DNA of 64,000 nucleotides from Lithospermum erythrorhizon (taxonomy: Eukaryota; Streptophyta; Magnoliopsida; Boraginales; Boraginaceae): NCBI GenBank assembly GCA_019722365.1, contig JADFUC010002008.1:20272-84271 (forward strand), read 5' to 3'. Both the position numbers and the translations under genes were made by a program. Shown here one piece after another: positions 25,594-37,411 of this stretch. Each line of letters begins with the position of its first letter. The stretch's first letter is position 1. The notes under the pieces were generated by a model, which was not told where the DNA came from, made no database searches, and saw only the letters and a program-made list of their open reading frames with translations.

Positions 25594-26370
25594 TGTAGAG
25601 TAAACAACATCAAAATAAAAACACACGGTTTGATAACCCGGATTCGGTGCTAAACGGCGCTACGTACGGGAGGCGATTTCCCAATGAAGGATTTCAATAT
25701 GATCCAAGAATTATAAACGGTCTTACTCAAATGCTCCCCATTCTCTTCACCATATTCTACTCAATCAGAATGTTTGATTCGGGCTCACGACTATAACACC
25801 CCACATCGCCCATTGACTCACATCCACAGTAAGTGAAAACTACAATGATCTTCGTAAGAATAAAGCATTTGTAACGGTGTCCTGAACAGTTGTACAATAA
25901 CTAAAAGGAGTTTATAGTAATACTCCATTGCATTCAGCCTCACTCTAAACTCTCACGCAAAGCTCTAATAGCCCAATCTGATAAAGCGAGAATCTGTTCT
26001 TTGTTTTGGCACTCTTCGATGCGCAAATGAAGCCATAATATAGTGTAGGCATGCACCGTTTATAGCAAATATTGCTATATGAAAACTCCATCTTGTACAT
26101 GATAAATGAATCATTTCCTTCTTGCAATTAATAAATGCTTGATTCGATATCTTTATTTATTTTTTAGGCGATGTGTCTTACGGTACTTGATCACCTGAGT
26201 CATGCCCATAAGCTTCACCGTCATTGTATTCTAGGATCTCCGAGATCCTCTTCAATTATGGAAACATAATCCAGCGTGAAAGATCTGTCGACTCTTGAAT
26301 GAATTACTCCCGTCTGTCGAGGGCAGGTTGGTCGTGACTAAGCGAAGCAACGTAACTATAATCGCTAACA
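25594..26370 (-). repeat. 5' LTR of nested copia element
   Basis: The minus strand begins TGTTAGCGATTATAG at 26370 and ends CTCTACA at 25594. It is the partner of 20595-21383 (777 versus 789 bp). The expected tRNA-Met primer site on its inner side is missing, in keeping with the internal deletion that brought RT next to the LTR. Confidence 0.85.
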
Positions 26371-26424
26371 CTTAGGATTACTGAGAGCCGTTTCTCATGT
26401 GTTAGATTTGTAGGAGTCTTTTCA

Positions 26425-28630
26425 TCAACCTCTGCTATGTAGTGGTTTGTCAGCCCCTTGATTAGTACGAAGTGGTAAGGCAGTGTATATCCTAACCCGT
26501 GGTTGAATTCTTGACGAGGCCAATCCGTTTTGTTTTATCATCTTACAAGTGTCATTGACCCATGTGCTTGGATATCGGTAAGCTTTTGGGCCCATGATTC
26601 CATGCTCTATCTTGGGTCCTTCCTTAGGTGCCCTGAAAACCTTTAGAGGCGGCAGCACTTACCTTTTATTTGAGTGAGGGGTAGGTCAGTCTTTGAATGC
26701 TTGGTCTAGATCTTCCTCGGCTTAGCAATGTTGAGTTAGGCGCTTGAGGTGAAGGGGAGACAGTTAGGACGATCTTCGCCTTTTTCATCTTTGGGGTTTG
26801 CTCTTTCTTCTTGTAATATTTGGCATCGGCAAAGTGGGATTCATCGCCTTGGCTTGTTTTCCCATTCCATATTTACTGATACTTAATCTTGGTGAAGTGT
26901 AGGGGGCGGCGGTACTCGCGTGGATCGGCCCAGATTAGCTACAGTAGGATGTTGTATGTGACCTTGGCATCTATCCTGGAATCAGGACAGGTCTCTAATT
27001 TGTCCTATCGCTGAAGTGTAGACTTACTTTCCGAGGTTCCGCTCCACGCCTTGGTTAAAACCTTGAATAATGATCTTGGGAGGCTAGCACATAAGTCTTA
27101 CGTTGAGATGCTATCCAACTTGATATGCAGGTGGAAGGATATTCACAATTTGCTCCTCCATCCACTAGCATGCAACTATCAGACTTTCTTTCACGTGGCA
27201 TGACACATAGAGGTTTATTATGGTACCCTTCTCTTGTGACAAGTCTTCATCGATGAATGTCGCGAAATGCGGAGACTTGTTAGGCGGAGTAACGCCACCC
27301 TTAGATGCTTACTGCGGTAGTTAATTCTTAAATGGAAGCTTGACATAGATAGCATCCTTCATAGTCTTTATTATGCAGTGGTATTTCCACGGAATAAACA
27401 CTCTCCAAAAACCGGGCGCCTTGACTTGATGGGGTACAGACGGTGAGGTTATAATGGTTGGAGGAGACTATCTTAACTTCTAAGGTAATTGCCCTCCCTT
27501 ACCATGAGTCCGTATTTCGCTCTTTGAATATGAAACAATTATCTATTGGTGGCCTTACTATCCTATGATCTTTTTGCAAAGTTAGGCTCCGTGCTTGATT
27601 AGCCTCACCGGGTCTCTTTGATTCTAGGGCTCTATCAATTTGCTTTTATGTTCGTCCAAACATCGCGAGGATGTTAGAATCGAGGAAGAGATATTTCTTC
27701 TCCTGCGTTTCCCTGAGAGTAAGGCTCTTTTGCTCTCGAGTCCAAGTCCATACCGACCTTCTTGGTTACGAGGTGAATTCGCTATTTTAGAATTCCCCGG
27801 CGTGTGTTTAACTTTCTTTTCGAGTATGGAGTTCTCTCTCGGCCTCTTGGGATCGTGCCCAGTCTTCGAATAGGAGGCTGCTTGAGGATTGGAGGACACG
27901 TAACTTTGTTGTAGTAATCTTTGAGTTCGATATCGCTGTGCTAACTTGCTATTTGCCCACGACTACCGATGTCACGGGAGTATTCCTTGCATGATTATGC
28001 TGCGAGGTCCCCTGATGTATTCATGGATGAACATCTTTGATAGTGATGACTCGAGTCTATCTTAACACTTTATTGAGGTCCTGCCGGTTGATGAAATCTA
28101 TGACCGGCTCCCTCTTTTCTTTGCTTGGTGGTAGTTAGGCTCCATCATGCTAAGCATTCTCTTTATGCAGAAGAGCGGTTGAGAATTCGCCTTCAATTGA
28201 GCCAATACATGGAGGCGGGCTCAGTCGATATACCAATCGAGCATTCCACTTTGAGGGAGGCGGACGAACTGTTTGATCATCTGTCCAGCCGGTTCCAGCA
28301 TTGTACATCTTAACAAAGTGGGCTACATGTTGTAGGGTTCAGCTTCCATGAGGAGTGTTGGAACTTGGGTGGCTGATAGCCCTTAGGCATTTTTAGCTGG
28401 TCTATACGGGAGGAATAGCGCTTGATGTAGTTATATGAAGGTGACTCCCGATCTTCATGGCCTTTGATTGCCCCGACATATACTCCTTGACTCTTTGGAA
28501 TCATCCGTCTCTTGAGATGATAGTAGCTTCTACTGTGTTCCTCATTGGTCTTTGTGATGACCACAGGGTATAGTGGGGGATAGATGGATCGTCCACGTCT
28601 TAGCGGCTCTTGCTCCATGTTATTGTCCAA
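26425..28630 (-). pseudogene. Ty3/gypsy gag and protease-region relic of Tat element 1
   Basis: The minus strand, read across frames, matches plant gypsy gag-protease in order: QLKMPKGYQPPKFQ near 28360-28400; IGISTEPASMYW...ILNRSSA near 28180-28250 (family: FDWYTDLEPxSIDSWEQLExEFLNRF); KREPVIDFINR near 28085-28115; a linker with RETQEKKYLFLDS near 27660-27720; HRIVRPPIDNCFIFKE near 27520-27570 (family: YHRxxxHPxxxCFVFK); PPKIIIQGFNQGVERNLGK near 27010-27080 (protease-region IQGFNQ block); LGRSTRVPPPPTLHQD near 26890-26930; EGPKIEHGIMGPKAYR near 26580-26630. Frameshifts occur every 100-300 bases. The copia insertion at 26370 cuts off what follows; no RT was found beyond it. Confidence 0.82.
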
Positions 28631-28899
28631 TTAATCTTAACGACATCCTGAGCGATGGAGTAAATCCCAGTCTTGAATCTTTGCAGCATGCTTTCTACCA
28701 TCCTGTTAGATTTAGCCATACGTTGGCGCCTAGGGAATTAGTACGGTCGTCATTCTTTGGTACTAGGAGTCTGCGGAGGCGGTGGTGAGCCCAGAACTAT
28801 GATTGTAGATCCTCATCAGTGTCTTGGGTGTAGAACCACCGGTTGCTTGAGTTCTCAGTGTTTACCCACTTTGAAGTCCTCAGATATGTTTTGAAAAGG

Positions 28900-29173
28900 T
28901 TCCTCGGCGGCATTATGCGCTAGTTGCTTCTCTTTGTCATGACTTAATTGCCTTTTAGAGCTCGACAATCGTTAGCTAAGGAGACTTGACGGGGTTTTTG
29001 AATGACTTAACGACTGGTCAGGTGTATTTGATGAATTTGTCTTTTATGTGACCCTGCTCCTTGTAGCCTTTGAAACATGGAGAGGAGGCTGGAATAGTCC
29101 TCTTGGAAATATCTCGATTGTCGTGATGATGAAGGTTAGTTAGCCGGTCCCCTTACCGGGCGTGCCCTGAAAG
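28900..29173 (-). other. 5' untranslated part of Tat element 1
   Basis: This short stretch lies between the 5' LTR and gag. No convincing tRNA primer site is visible at the LTR edge; the bases there (GGGCACGCCCGGTAAGGGG on the minus strand) are GC-rich and unlike their surroundings. Confidence 0.35.
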
Positions 29174-31226
29174 CGTAATGAAAAAGAATAATTTTTATTA
29201 TTATTTATGATAGGGATACAAAATAAAACTCACTATAGGGGAAAATTCCTCGATTATACGGGTTTTATCAAATCGAAAGGTTATTTGTCTAAACTATCGC
29301 TTAGTAGCGTTCTTGATGATTTGTGAGATGTTTGGCTTGCTTGACTTGAGCTTGATTTGACTTGCACTTGGACTTGATTTGGATTTAATTTGGATAGGAG
29401 CTCTGGGCTTGAATTGAACTTGAGCTTGACTTGAAATTGAGCTTGACCTGATTTGATTTGGGATAGGAACTTCTGCAGGCGTGGATAGAAACTCACATGG
29501 TGGATATGTTTTCGGTCTTGATGGACTTGAGACTTGAGTACGGACTTGGATATGGATCCGGGCCGGGGGGCCTTAGCGGCGTATCAATGTTGGTATGTAC
29601 TTGATCTTGGTCTTGGACTGATCTCGGTCACCCAGGACTTGTTGGACTCATTGATGGAACTGGTAGGCTGGATAAAATTTGCCTCCTTCAGTGAGATTTT
29701 GGATTTGGTGTTCCGCCTTTTGTGGTGGGACTTAATAATTTGAGAGGCCTCCTATCTTCGATTGGGACTTAGTGCCTTGATGAAATAACGATTTAGGATA
29801 GAGCTTCAGGAGGTTCAAGGCGTATGGAGTGATATTTACGTGTGGGACTTAGTGAGATTTGGTATAAGCCCGATTTAAGGCTATGAAGTTTTAAATCGGC
29901 CACAGCTTCTCTTCTGATGGCGCTTAGCTGACATTTGCTATAGGGTGGGACGAGGATATGACCCACGTGGGACTTAGTGGTTGGCCTCACTTGATTTCAC
30001 GACATGAAGTTTGTTCTTTGACTTACTGTATAGTGGCCGCTTTTAGTGGCTTCTTTGCTATAGGATGATGATCGATATGAAGGTGGAGCGTTCGGCGCTT
30101 GTGTGTCTTGTCCAGTAGGCAGGGGCCTTAGCGGCGTGTTTCTACACAGAATCCAGCTATAGATGCCCGAGCCGCTCGGTTTATTCACATAGCTGGAGTT
30201 TGATGGTAAACACGAAATTTATCGGTGTTCATCCAGTTTGTGAATACTCGGGGCGCGTGGGCATCGCGAATATTGGCGTTGAGAATGCTACTTAGATTAC
30301 TCGCCAGTTTGCTTGAGCTTGAAGGAGGATTATTGCGTTTGTGCAATCCTTGATTTTAAGCGCCTATTTTGGCCACTTGGAAGTGTTTTTCCGGCCGCCC
30401 GTGGTGTTTCCTCTTGGCGGCTCCAAATGGCTTTAAATTAGAGGGAAATTCCCGAGGCGTTCTACGTATTTTCTCGGTTTTTTTCAATGTGTTTATGATT
30501 TTGTGGATCATTATTTTGGTTTTTAGGGGGGTATTTATAGGTTTCGGCGCCGAATGCTTTCATTTATGATGATTAGCCGGTTTGATTCGGTGGATCGAGA
30601 TCTTATTTATTCGAATTTTGAGGCAAGATCTGGACCGTCGGATAATTTAGGAAGTAATCTCTCTCCAAGAAATCACTTTAGGGCGCTCTTTTTTGAGATG
30701 TAGGATGGTTCGGATTCTTTTTAGGTCAAGCATGTTTTATATTGACCCCGGATCTTTAGGTCTGATGTTGCACTCACATGAGCCACAGGTCGCGGTCCTG
30801 ACCCACAAAACTTGTGAAGTCTTGATTTTGAACAACGAGAATTTGTGGAATCTTCATTTTTTAAACTTAGTGGTTTATAGATTATTTCATTTTTGAGCCA
30901 CATGACGCCCCGGATCGTCTCGTTTGGCGATTTAGCGATAAAAAATAGGGTTTTTAGAGCCTAATTTTATCGACGATTAATCTGGGGCTATCTTCTCGGG
31001 AACTATTTCGAGTTAAATGATGCAAAAACCCTTCTTCTTTGGCTTGATTAGCAGGGGCTTGATTCACGGGGAACCTTGTTAGGTCAGGGTTTGATTTGAA
31101 TTTAGGGTTTAATCGGGAACCCTAATCAGCCACGTGGGATTTTTAGTGGTCCGACCCTTAATTCATCAGATTTATTCGCCTTAATCAATTTAATTATATT
31201 TTTGATAAATTTTCGATGTCTACATC
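29174..31226 (-). repeat. 5' LTR of Tat element 1 (right copy)
   Basis: This is the partner of 12347-14358. Minus-strand start TGTAGACATCGAAAATTTAT at 31226. It contains runs rich in CTTGACTTGA words (29335-29470) that are longer than in the left copy. The word GGGGCCTTAGCGGCG appears twice (near 29567 and 30122) where the left LTR has different sequence, a sign of consensus trouble. Confidence 0.85.
30531..30540 (-). promoter_or_regulatory. TATA box of Tat LTR promoter
   Basis: The minus strand reads CTATAAATAC within CCTATAAATACCCCC. It lies inside the 5' LTR in the sense direction of the element, where RNA polymerase II transcription of LTR elements starts shortly downstream. Confidence 0.6.
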
Positions 31227-31429
31227 AAGATAAATATCTGGAAACAACGATTAGTGGATATTGAATGCGTCACTGCACAACATGCAAAGGATTCCACGGG
31301 CTATGGTCATTGATCGGATAACAATTGTACTAACACGAGCAGTTACGCTTTCGGTTTATGATTATTCGCCTTAATCAATTTAATTATATTTTTGATAAAT
31401 TTTCGATGTCTACATCAAGATAAATATTT
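31172..31429. repeat. 68-bp direct duplication spanning LTR end and flank, 190-bp period
   Basis: Bases 31172-31239 recur as 31362-31429 with no difference seen over about 68 bases. Each copy contains the LTR terminus (TTTTCGATGTCTACA) and the following flank TCAAGATAAATAT. The 122 bases between are unrelated to either. The copies are far more alike than the LTR pair. Confidence 0.85.
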
Positions 31430-33349
31430 GATCTTCAATTACTCTTTAGTTATATTACTAAAAAAATTGAAAAAATTAACATTTATGAAAGTATTTTAAA
31501 AAACGAATCCAATGATATAAATTTTATATTTTTTAGAATAATGAATAATTAATAATTGATGAATTCGATATTGATTCAAAAATTGGCTTAATGATGGGCT
31601 TTGGATTGAAAGGAGTCATTCGAAGGTTTGAACATGCCCAATGATAATGATTTGAATCAGTAAATAATGGTAGCAAATTGCAGCGAGCCAGGGAGGCACT
31701 GAGAGCAACAGAAGCATCTACTGTAGTAGCTAGACAATAAAAAAGCTTGTAAGATTCATTGTGTTTCTCACTATTATTACTCACAAATCATTGTTACATG
31801 TCTAGTGTAATCTAGTGGGGTTTCTATGGCAACTGTCAAGAATATAGATTTAGAATGTAATTTAGGAAAATGTACATAATCCCATCAGCATCTCCAGCAA
31901 CAAGTTGAGATAATTATATAAAAATTAATGTAAAGAAAAATGAGAATATCATTCCAAACTACAACTGTATGCGACTATGCGTCACCAAACTTTTTTAGTC
32001 TCACTTCCTTTCTGTTATACTTCCTTCATCCAAAATTTTAAGGATTATTTTTATTTTTTAGTAATTTCAAAATTGATTCTGTATACTTTTAAAAAATAGT
32101 AGAAAAAAATTATTTTGTGAGACAAAACTTGAATTTACTAAAATTTTATGAAAAAATAAACATGCCTTAGAAGATGGGATGAATGGAATATCATTTTCCT
32201 ATAATTTTAAGCTAGTGGCCCAAATTTGATATGCAAATCTTGGATTGGCTACATCATTCACAATGGGAAAATTTTGCTTTATTTTGTTGTCCCATAATCT
32301 TTATTGCTCTTTCATTATTATACATCAAATGTCATAAGCATATCATAGAACTTTTCCATCTATATTAAATCAGTAAACTTTGAGGATCAAAGAAAACCAT
32401 GAGCTTATAAAATATGTTATCTTCTTTGGAAATCATTCTTTGCCTTTATAAAGTCCAGTGATTAAACCCCTTTAACTTAAAGCATCTCACCATGTAGCTA
32501 AAATATACTACTGTTTGAGGGGAATCTAGATGTCTAATCATAGTCCATATCATCTTTGGTGTGTGTTTTTACTTTATATACGGCCTCCAATTCAATTATC
32601 ACCAATTTAGTTAATTTGATTTTTTCAAGGTATCAAATTTATAATTTTTAGAATAATGAAAAGAAAAAGTAATTGAAGTTCGAAATTGATCACTAGGGTT
32701 GGCTTAATAGTTAGGGGATATTAATTACAATGTCGAGATATTTGATTCGAATTCTTAAACTTAAGAACTTGACAAAAACGTCAATTATGAATTATAGGAA
32801 GTAGAAAACCGTCCACATACAATTTAGAAGGGTACTAAATCTATCTATACAACTTTTTCATCGATCTTAAATTCTTAATTACATGGTGAGGAACAAGGAA
32901 ACTAAACTATTGGGATGCTTTTAGATTTGTCCTTGCTAGGTAATAATAGTCCAAGCCTCCAAGGCCCCAAGCTAGCTAAGAATTAACATTATTCATGGAT
33001 ATGTCTTCTTGTTGCATGGTCCAAGTTTTTTGTCACCCTAGCCCTGAACAACCAGAAGAAAACAATTTCTATGATTTGATACCAAAATAATACATTTAAA
33101 GCTTGTTTTGGAAATGGTTCAAAAGCATACAAGTTGATTCCTTATTTTCACAGTTTTGACAATTATACACGATATATTTGTATCGCGAGGAATGATATTA
33201 TTATTTATATGCGCAGTAAATTATAAAATCCCACTTTGGAAAAATCTTTCTGGTACAAAACAAATTTATCAAGCAGTTGGGTTCATTATCAGTCTCCGTC
33301 TTTCTCTACGTTTCGGCGTCTACATTATGGAGCATTTAATATAAATTGG
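31430..33349. other. AT-rich spacer without a recognised gene
   Basis: Very AT-rich sequence. Apart from the Stowaway-like MITE at 32020-32188 I see nothing that can be supported. Frames of 60-83 codons (31533-31784, 33156-33418) show no domain and overlap in different phases. Confidence 0.5.
32020..32188. mobile_element. Stowaway-like MITE
   Basis: A 169-bp AT-rich segment flanked by TA on both sides. The left end reads CTTCCTTCATCCAAAATTTT; the right end, reverse-complemented, reads TTCCATTCATCCCATCTTC. Both resemble the plant Stowaway terminus CTCCCTCCGTCCC followed by AAA-rich sequence. Such elements carry no gene and are moved by Tc1/mariner transposases. The terminal repeats are degenerate. 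Confidence 0.6.
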
Positions 33350-34797
33350 TGGCTTGAGCATGGAGTCTTGATTTGGATATGTGTCACAGACGAGGAAGGC
33401 GAAGGATTTGGTCTTTAATATTTGGATATAGTCGGCTTAGGAAGTCTTGGTATTGTGATCCAGTGTGGTTGTATGGAACACGATCTTTGTCTTGGACTTT
33501 GATACTTGAGATGCGAGAATTTGGATGGTGAGATTTAGGCACTCCCGGCCAGTTGGATATGTGGAATTAGATACCTCAGCTTAGTGGATATATCTTTGGT
33601 GGATACTTGATCCCTCTTTGTTGGATAGTTAGGTTGGTGGACGTTTGGCCGCCGATTGGATAGGTGCAAATTTGGTTGGGCCAGCTTGACCGCTTCTTGT
33701 TGGATATGTGTGCTTGTGGTGGGACTTTGATGTCTGGTGACTTGGATATGTGTCCTCGTCGGGATGTTTATTTTGTCTTCGTGTGGACTAGTTCGTGACT
33801 TTTTTGGCGGCATAGTCTGACTTTGTTGAATCATTAGCTTGGTGAGTTCACTTCGGCCCGAGGGGCACCAAGGTTTTTCCTTGTGTCGGTGTTGAATTCT
33901 TAGAGCCGGGGGAGAAGCGGTAGCTTGATCTTGCTTCGACTTGATTTGGTGCGAAGTGTGGCGCGTGTATCCTGCGTCTTGATTTGTGTGTTGAGTAGGC
34001 GGTCGGCTCATTGCTTTTGGGGTGGTCCTCCGCTTGCTGTCACATTGGCGCCTGTTGTTGTTGGGAGTAGGGCTTGACTTAGTCCCTCTTATAATTTGAC
34101 TTAGTGCGAGAACTTCGGCGGTGTATTTTCTAGCGGCTTGTTGGGGATGGACAGCTACGCTTGCAGCCGGTCGGGATTAGCCGCGCGATGGCGACTCCGC
34201 TTTTGTCGGAGGTCGGGATTGGCCGCCTTGACAACTCCGCTTTTTGGTGTATTAGGCGCTCTTGAGGTCTTTCGATTGTCTTCGGCGCTCTCCCTTGAAT
34301 GCTTCCAAGTGCAGGAGATGCTTGAGAGTGTCATGGCAGTCTTTTTCTTCAGGCTTCTGACTTTTTCTTGAGAACTTTCTCACACTTTCTTCTTGTCTTT
34401 TTTTAAAAATATAGGGGTATTTATTGACTTCAGAACTTTTTAACTTACAATTGGTTGATCGTTTTAGTGCATCGTGATCTCGGTTGATTTTGAGGCATAA
34501 TTTGGACCGTCGAATATTTTATCTGAACTTGTTCTCCAGAAATGGAGTTGAAGAGCGCCTATTGTAGGGTTTTTTTTAGGCTGAAACTCAATTTATTTGT
34601 ATTTTGACATTTCCTTCTTCATTAATTCAAGCCCGTATAACAAAAACCATATCCTAGGTTTTATTTAATATAAAACCTTAATTAAAGCTAGGGTGAATAC
34701 CCAATCAACGTGTAATCGTGTGATCGGTTGAGAAATTAATTAAAATTAATAAATCTATAGAAATGAATTTTATTAATTAAAATTAATTAAATTTTCA
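33350..34797 (-). repeat. 3' LTR of Tat element 2 (partial)
   Basis: It is related to the element 1 LTR: GGTTGTATGGA...CTTGGACTT near 33465-33500, TTTGGACCGTCGAATATTTT near 34500, and a minus-strand AATAAATACCCC TATA-like word near 34435. The inner end is TTTTCA at 34797, followed by CCCCCTATACACC, which reads on the minus strand as a G-rich polypurine tract before the LTR start TGAAAATTTAATT. The left boundary is not sharp. The 158-codon frame at 33535-34011 is compositional and not a gene. Confidence 0.65.
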
Positions 34798-34810
34798 CCC
34801 CCTATACACC

Positions 34811-36452
34811 AAATACTCGCTAGATCTCGAGCATCGTAGTAAGTGTCGGTGTTCGACCACTCGAGGTCAATGACTTGATTTGGCCATTTGGTGCGGTTTA
34901 CGTTACGGCTGTCGACTTCACGCCACCCGGACCCTTGCATTTTTTTTTACGGATTTTATGTACAACTTTTGGATATGTCATGGCACAATCTAATTTCTAA
35001 TTTAAGAAATTAATTGTCATCTTGGATATGTTCCGACATAAATTTAATGTCATGTCGGGTTCTTGATCTTCAGCTTTACTAATTTTCGATCCCTTGGGGA
35101 TGTTTGGAGAAATAATTCTCATGGATAGAATTTTATTATGATTTTTAGTCATAATAAAATATATGAAATATTCAATTTTACACTAATATAGTGAAATTGG
35201 TCCATATGGTCTTCGGGTCAACCCTTGTGTTCGGGTTCTTCAATGTACCGGATGACTCATGAACTTGCATTTGATCATCGGTTTGGGTAGGGGAGGTCGA
35301 AATTAAGGCCTAGTGGACCTTGTGATTTTCGGTTGGCGGTCCGCTTCTTTTTGTCTTATTGGACACTCCATAGTCTTGAGTCTCTTTCAGCTTAGCAAAC
35401 CTGGTCTTACAAGATGACTTTTGTGCATGAAACACAAAATTATCATCTTTTCTTGTATGGGGCCGTGGGGAATTTTGAATTGTGCTGAATTTTTTGAATT
35501 GTCTTTGAATTTTGAAATGTTCACAATAGATTGGCTCTTTAGAATAACTTGAAATTTGAACTGGGAGCTCATGTAGAGGTCCATACGTCTCTGATTTTTT
35601 TCTTAATTTTATGAATTTTTCCTGATGCCTCTGTTTGACTATTTTGTATGTTGTCCTGTTTCTTCCATCGGTTGTGTTCTTTGGGGTATATCTCCCTCTT
35701 TGCTCATCACCTTGGCGAGAACCACATATGGTCTCGAAGGTCTTGAAGAGAAGCGTGTCCCAGTGTTAACCCGTGAAGTGGGTAGACACGCCCGTTGGAT
35801 ATACGAGATTACGGTTGTTCCATTACAATTCAGCGCATATTTTCATGCTCGTACTATTTTGGCCATATCTTCTTGCTCGCTTGTCTGTTTTTGATGAACT
35901 TTATATCCATGTGTAGGTATTTGCATGATCTATCACTTAGCTTTAGGGTCTGCATCATTCTTCCTTTGTCTTTGCTCCTGAATCTGGCCTGGAACAGGTT
36001 ACGTTCTTGCATGATGTTTGCTTTCTCTTTTTGTTTGTAGCTCTTCTTTGCTTTCGATAGTCGTTTGAGCTTCCCATGTTGTGTACTACTGTTCCTTTAC
36101 CACATATTTTTTTATCATTCTTGGCCTTGATGAATTTCCTAGAGTTAGTCCCACTTGGTTTACCCGCGCTTGAGCTTGGTTTGGTGCCAACTTGATAGAG
36201 ACTCTGGACTTGGTCCTCAGCATTAGGATTAACTCACTATTTCCTTTGGATATAGAGGCGGTCACCATTCTTGGCGATGGTTCCTAGATTCGCCAGTCCT
36301 CTTGGGTTTACCCGCCTTGAGCTTTCTTGGTACTGACTTGGTAGAACTCTGGGCCCATGTCACTCAGCGTGGGATCTTGGATATTATAGAGATTGGGGCG
36401 CCTCTTTTTTGGTAAATTAGTTCCTTCCCCATTATTATTTGCGGTGTGTTAG
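34811..36452. other. Interior of Tat element 2, no recognised gene
   Basis: The first part is collinear with 14359 onward of element 1. Short plus-strand frames (35625-35894, 35795-36040) have no domain. An imperfect tandem duplication lies near 36120-36385 (separate entry). Confidence 0.45.
36120..36385. repeat. Imperfect ~155-bp tandem duplication
   Basis: Two blocks share GGTTTACCCGC...CTTGAGCTT...GGT...CTTG...TAGA...ACTCTGG in the same order, near 36155-36215 and 36302-36355. They lie in the interior of Tat element 2. Confidence 0.55.
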
Positions 36453-37397
36453 TGTTGGAAATCAATGAGAATTGATTCCCTTTTATTATGCCCGTTGCGA
36501 CAATTGTGTATCAATTCATTTACCGGGTTGGTTAAATGTGATTCTTTGAGTGTTGCGCGCCTAGTATTGTATATTACTAGTTTGGGTTCTCGTGATAATT
36601 TAAGGGTTATATGGCGATTGCTAGATCTTACTCATTAATCGTTATAATAATAGTAATTGGTCAATTATTATTATACAACTTACTAGAAGGTCACACACAT
36701 ACAGTGACGTTGGATTATATTTCATGTATGAAATTAAACTACATTTGCTAAATTGAGAGTTGATTGTAATCAACGAATATTCTCAATTGGGATTTTTACA
36801 TTGATAATGTAAAATAGAAATTGGATGAACCCGAATTAATTAATTAGTCAATTGAATTAATTCGATAGTTAGTTAGACTCGTTAATGCTTGTTAGTTACT
36901 ATTAACAACTTGTTAGTATTTGATTTTACTTAACGGTTTAGTTAAATTTAACGGTGGCTAAATTAGCTATTAGGTTGGGCTTTTAGGTTTGACATATATA
37001 ATCAGCCTTATTGGGTTTCGGCGTAAGTTTTTCATTTCATGAAATGAAAGAAGAAACAAAACCTCACGCTCCACCAAAGTATGGCGAAAATGTCGAGAAG
37101 GGTGAAAATTAACACCTGCGATTTTCATCAAATCGACCGTGTTCTAGCAAACCTGAATGTAGGATTGACTTTTCTCACGTTGTGCGACCAACTAGGGGCA
37201 CTCATTTGGGGGTGCTCGATAGTGGAATTCAAAGGCCATTGAAAGAATTTGTTGATGAGCTTCATTTGGCATCACTGTAAGTGCTCTGTTATTCATAATT
37301 GTAATTATGTATTTTAGATTAATTTATATCATTTTGAGGATCCGGGATGTATGAATTTGGTGTTTATCACAAATAAAATTCATACTAGATTCTAACA
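36453..37397 (+). repeat. 5' LTR of copy B
   Basis: It begins TGTTGGAAATCAATGAG and ends GATTCTAACA, with TGTT/AACA inverted ends. A TATA-like word ACATATATAATC lies at 36992-37003. Large parts are identical to 44061-45029 (for example TTATATTTCATGTATGAAAT and TTTACATTGATAATGTAAAA), while others are locally scrambled. Confidence 0.9.
36992..37003 (+). promoter_or_regulatory. TATA box of copy B 5' LTR
   Basis: ACATATATAATC in the sense orientation, repeated at 44615-44626 in the right LTR. It would place RNA start in the last ~370 bases of the LTR. Confidence 0.5.
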
Positions 37398-37398
37398 G

Positions 37399-37411
37399 TG
37401 GCCTCAGAGCC
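37399..37411 (+). other. Primer binding site of copy B
   Basis: TGGCCTCAGAGCC directly after the LTR, against TGGTATCAGAGC for the initiator tRNA-Met site. Copy A has TGGCATCATGAGCC in the same place. Confidence 0.72.

Larger units (their letters stand above)
20595..26370 (-). mobile_element. Nested Ty1/copia element, Sirevirus-like, internally deleted
   Basis: Paired LTRs (20595-21383 and 25594-26370) flank 4.2 kb. RT and RNase H relics lie next to the right (5') LTR, so gag, protease, integrase and the front of RT are missing: a large internal deletion, and no primer site is visible by the 5' LTR. Downstream of pol, 2-3 kb carry an extra frame of the kind seen in Sireviruses. It sits inside Tat element 1, splitting it just after the protease region. 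No clean 5-bp target duplication is visible (AAGCG on the left, CTTAG on the right). Confidence 0.8.
12347..31226 (-). mobile_element. Large Ty3/gypsy Tat-group LTR retrotransposon (element 1)
   Basis: Two ~2-kb direct repeats (12347-14358 and 29174-31226) with TG...CA ends bound ~14.8 kb. The polypurine tract next to the left LTR, the minus-strand TATA boxes and the minus-strand gag/protease relic at 28630-26425 all place the 5' LTR on the right. Flanking 5-mers are TCGAG (12342-12346) and TCAAG (31227-31231), a four-of-five match that may be the target duplication. A nested copia element occupies 20595-26370. RT, RNase H and integrase of this element were not found, so it is deleted or very decayed. 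Minisatellites between the coding part and the 3' LTR are typical of Tat/Ogre-type elements. Confidence 0.8.

Noticed and set aside
33535..34011. 158-codon minus-strand frame
   Set aside because: Lies inside an LTR related to the Tat element 1 LTR. Its composition (many Gln, Thr, His) follows the CTTG-rich repeat of the LTR, and the corresponding frame is not open in the other LTR copies.
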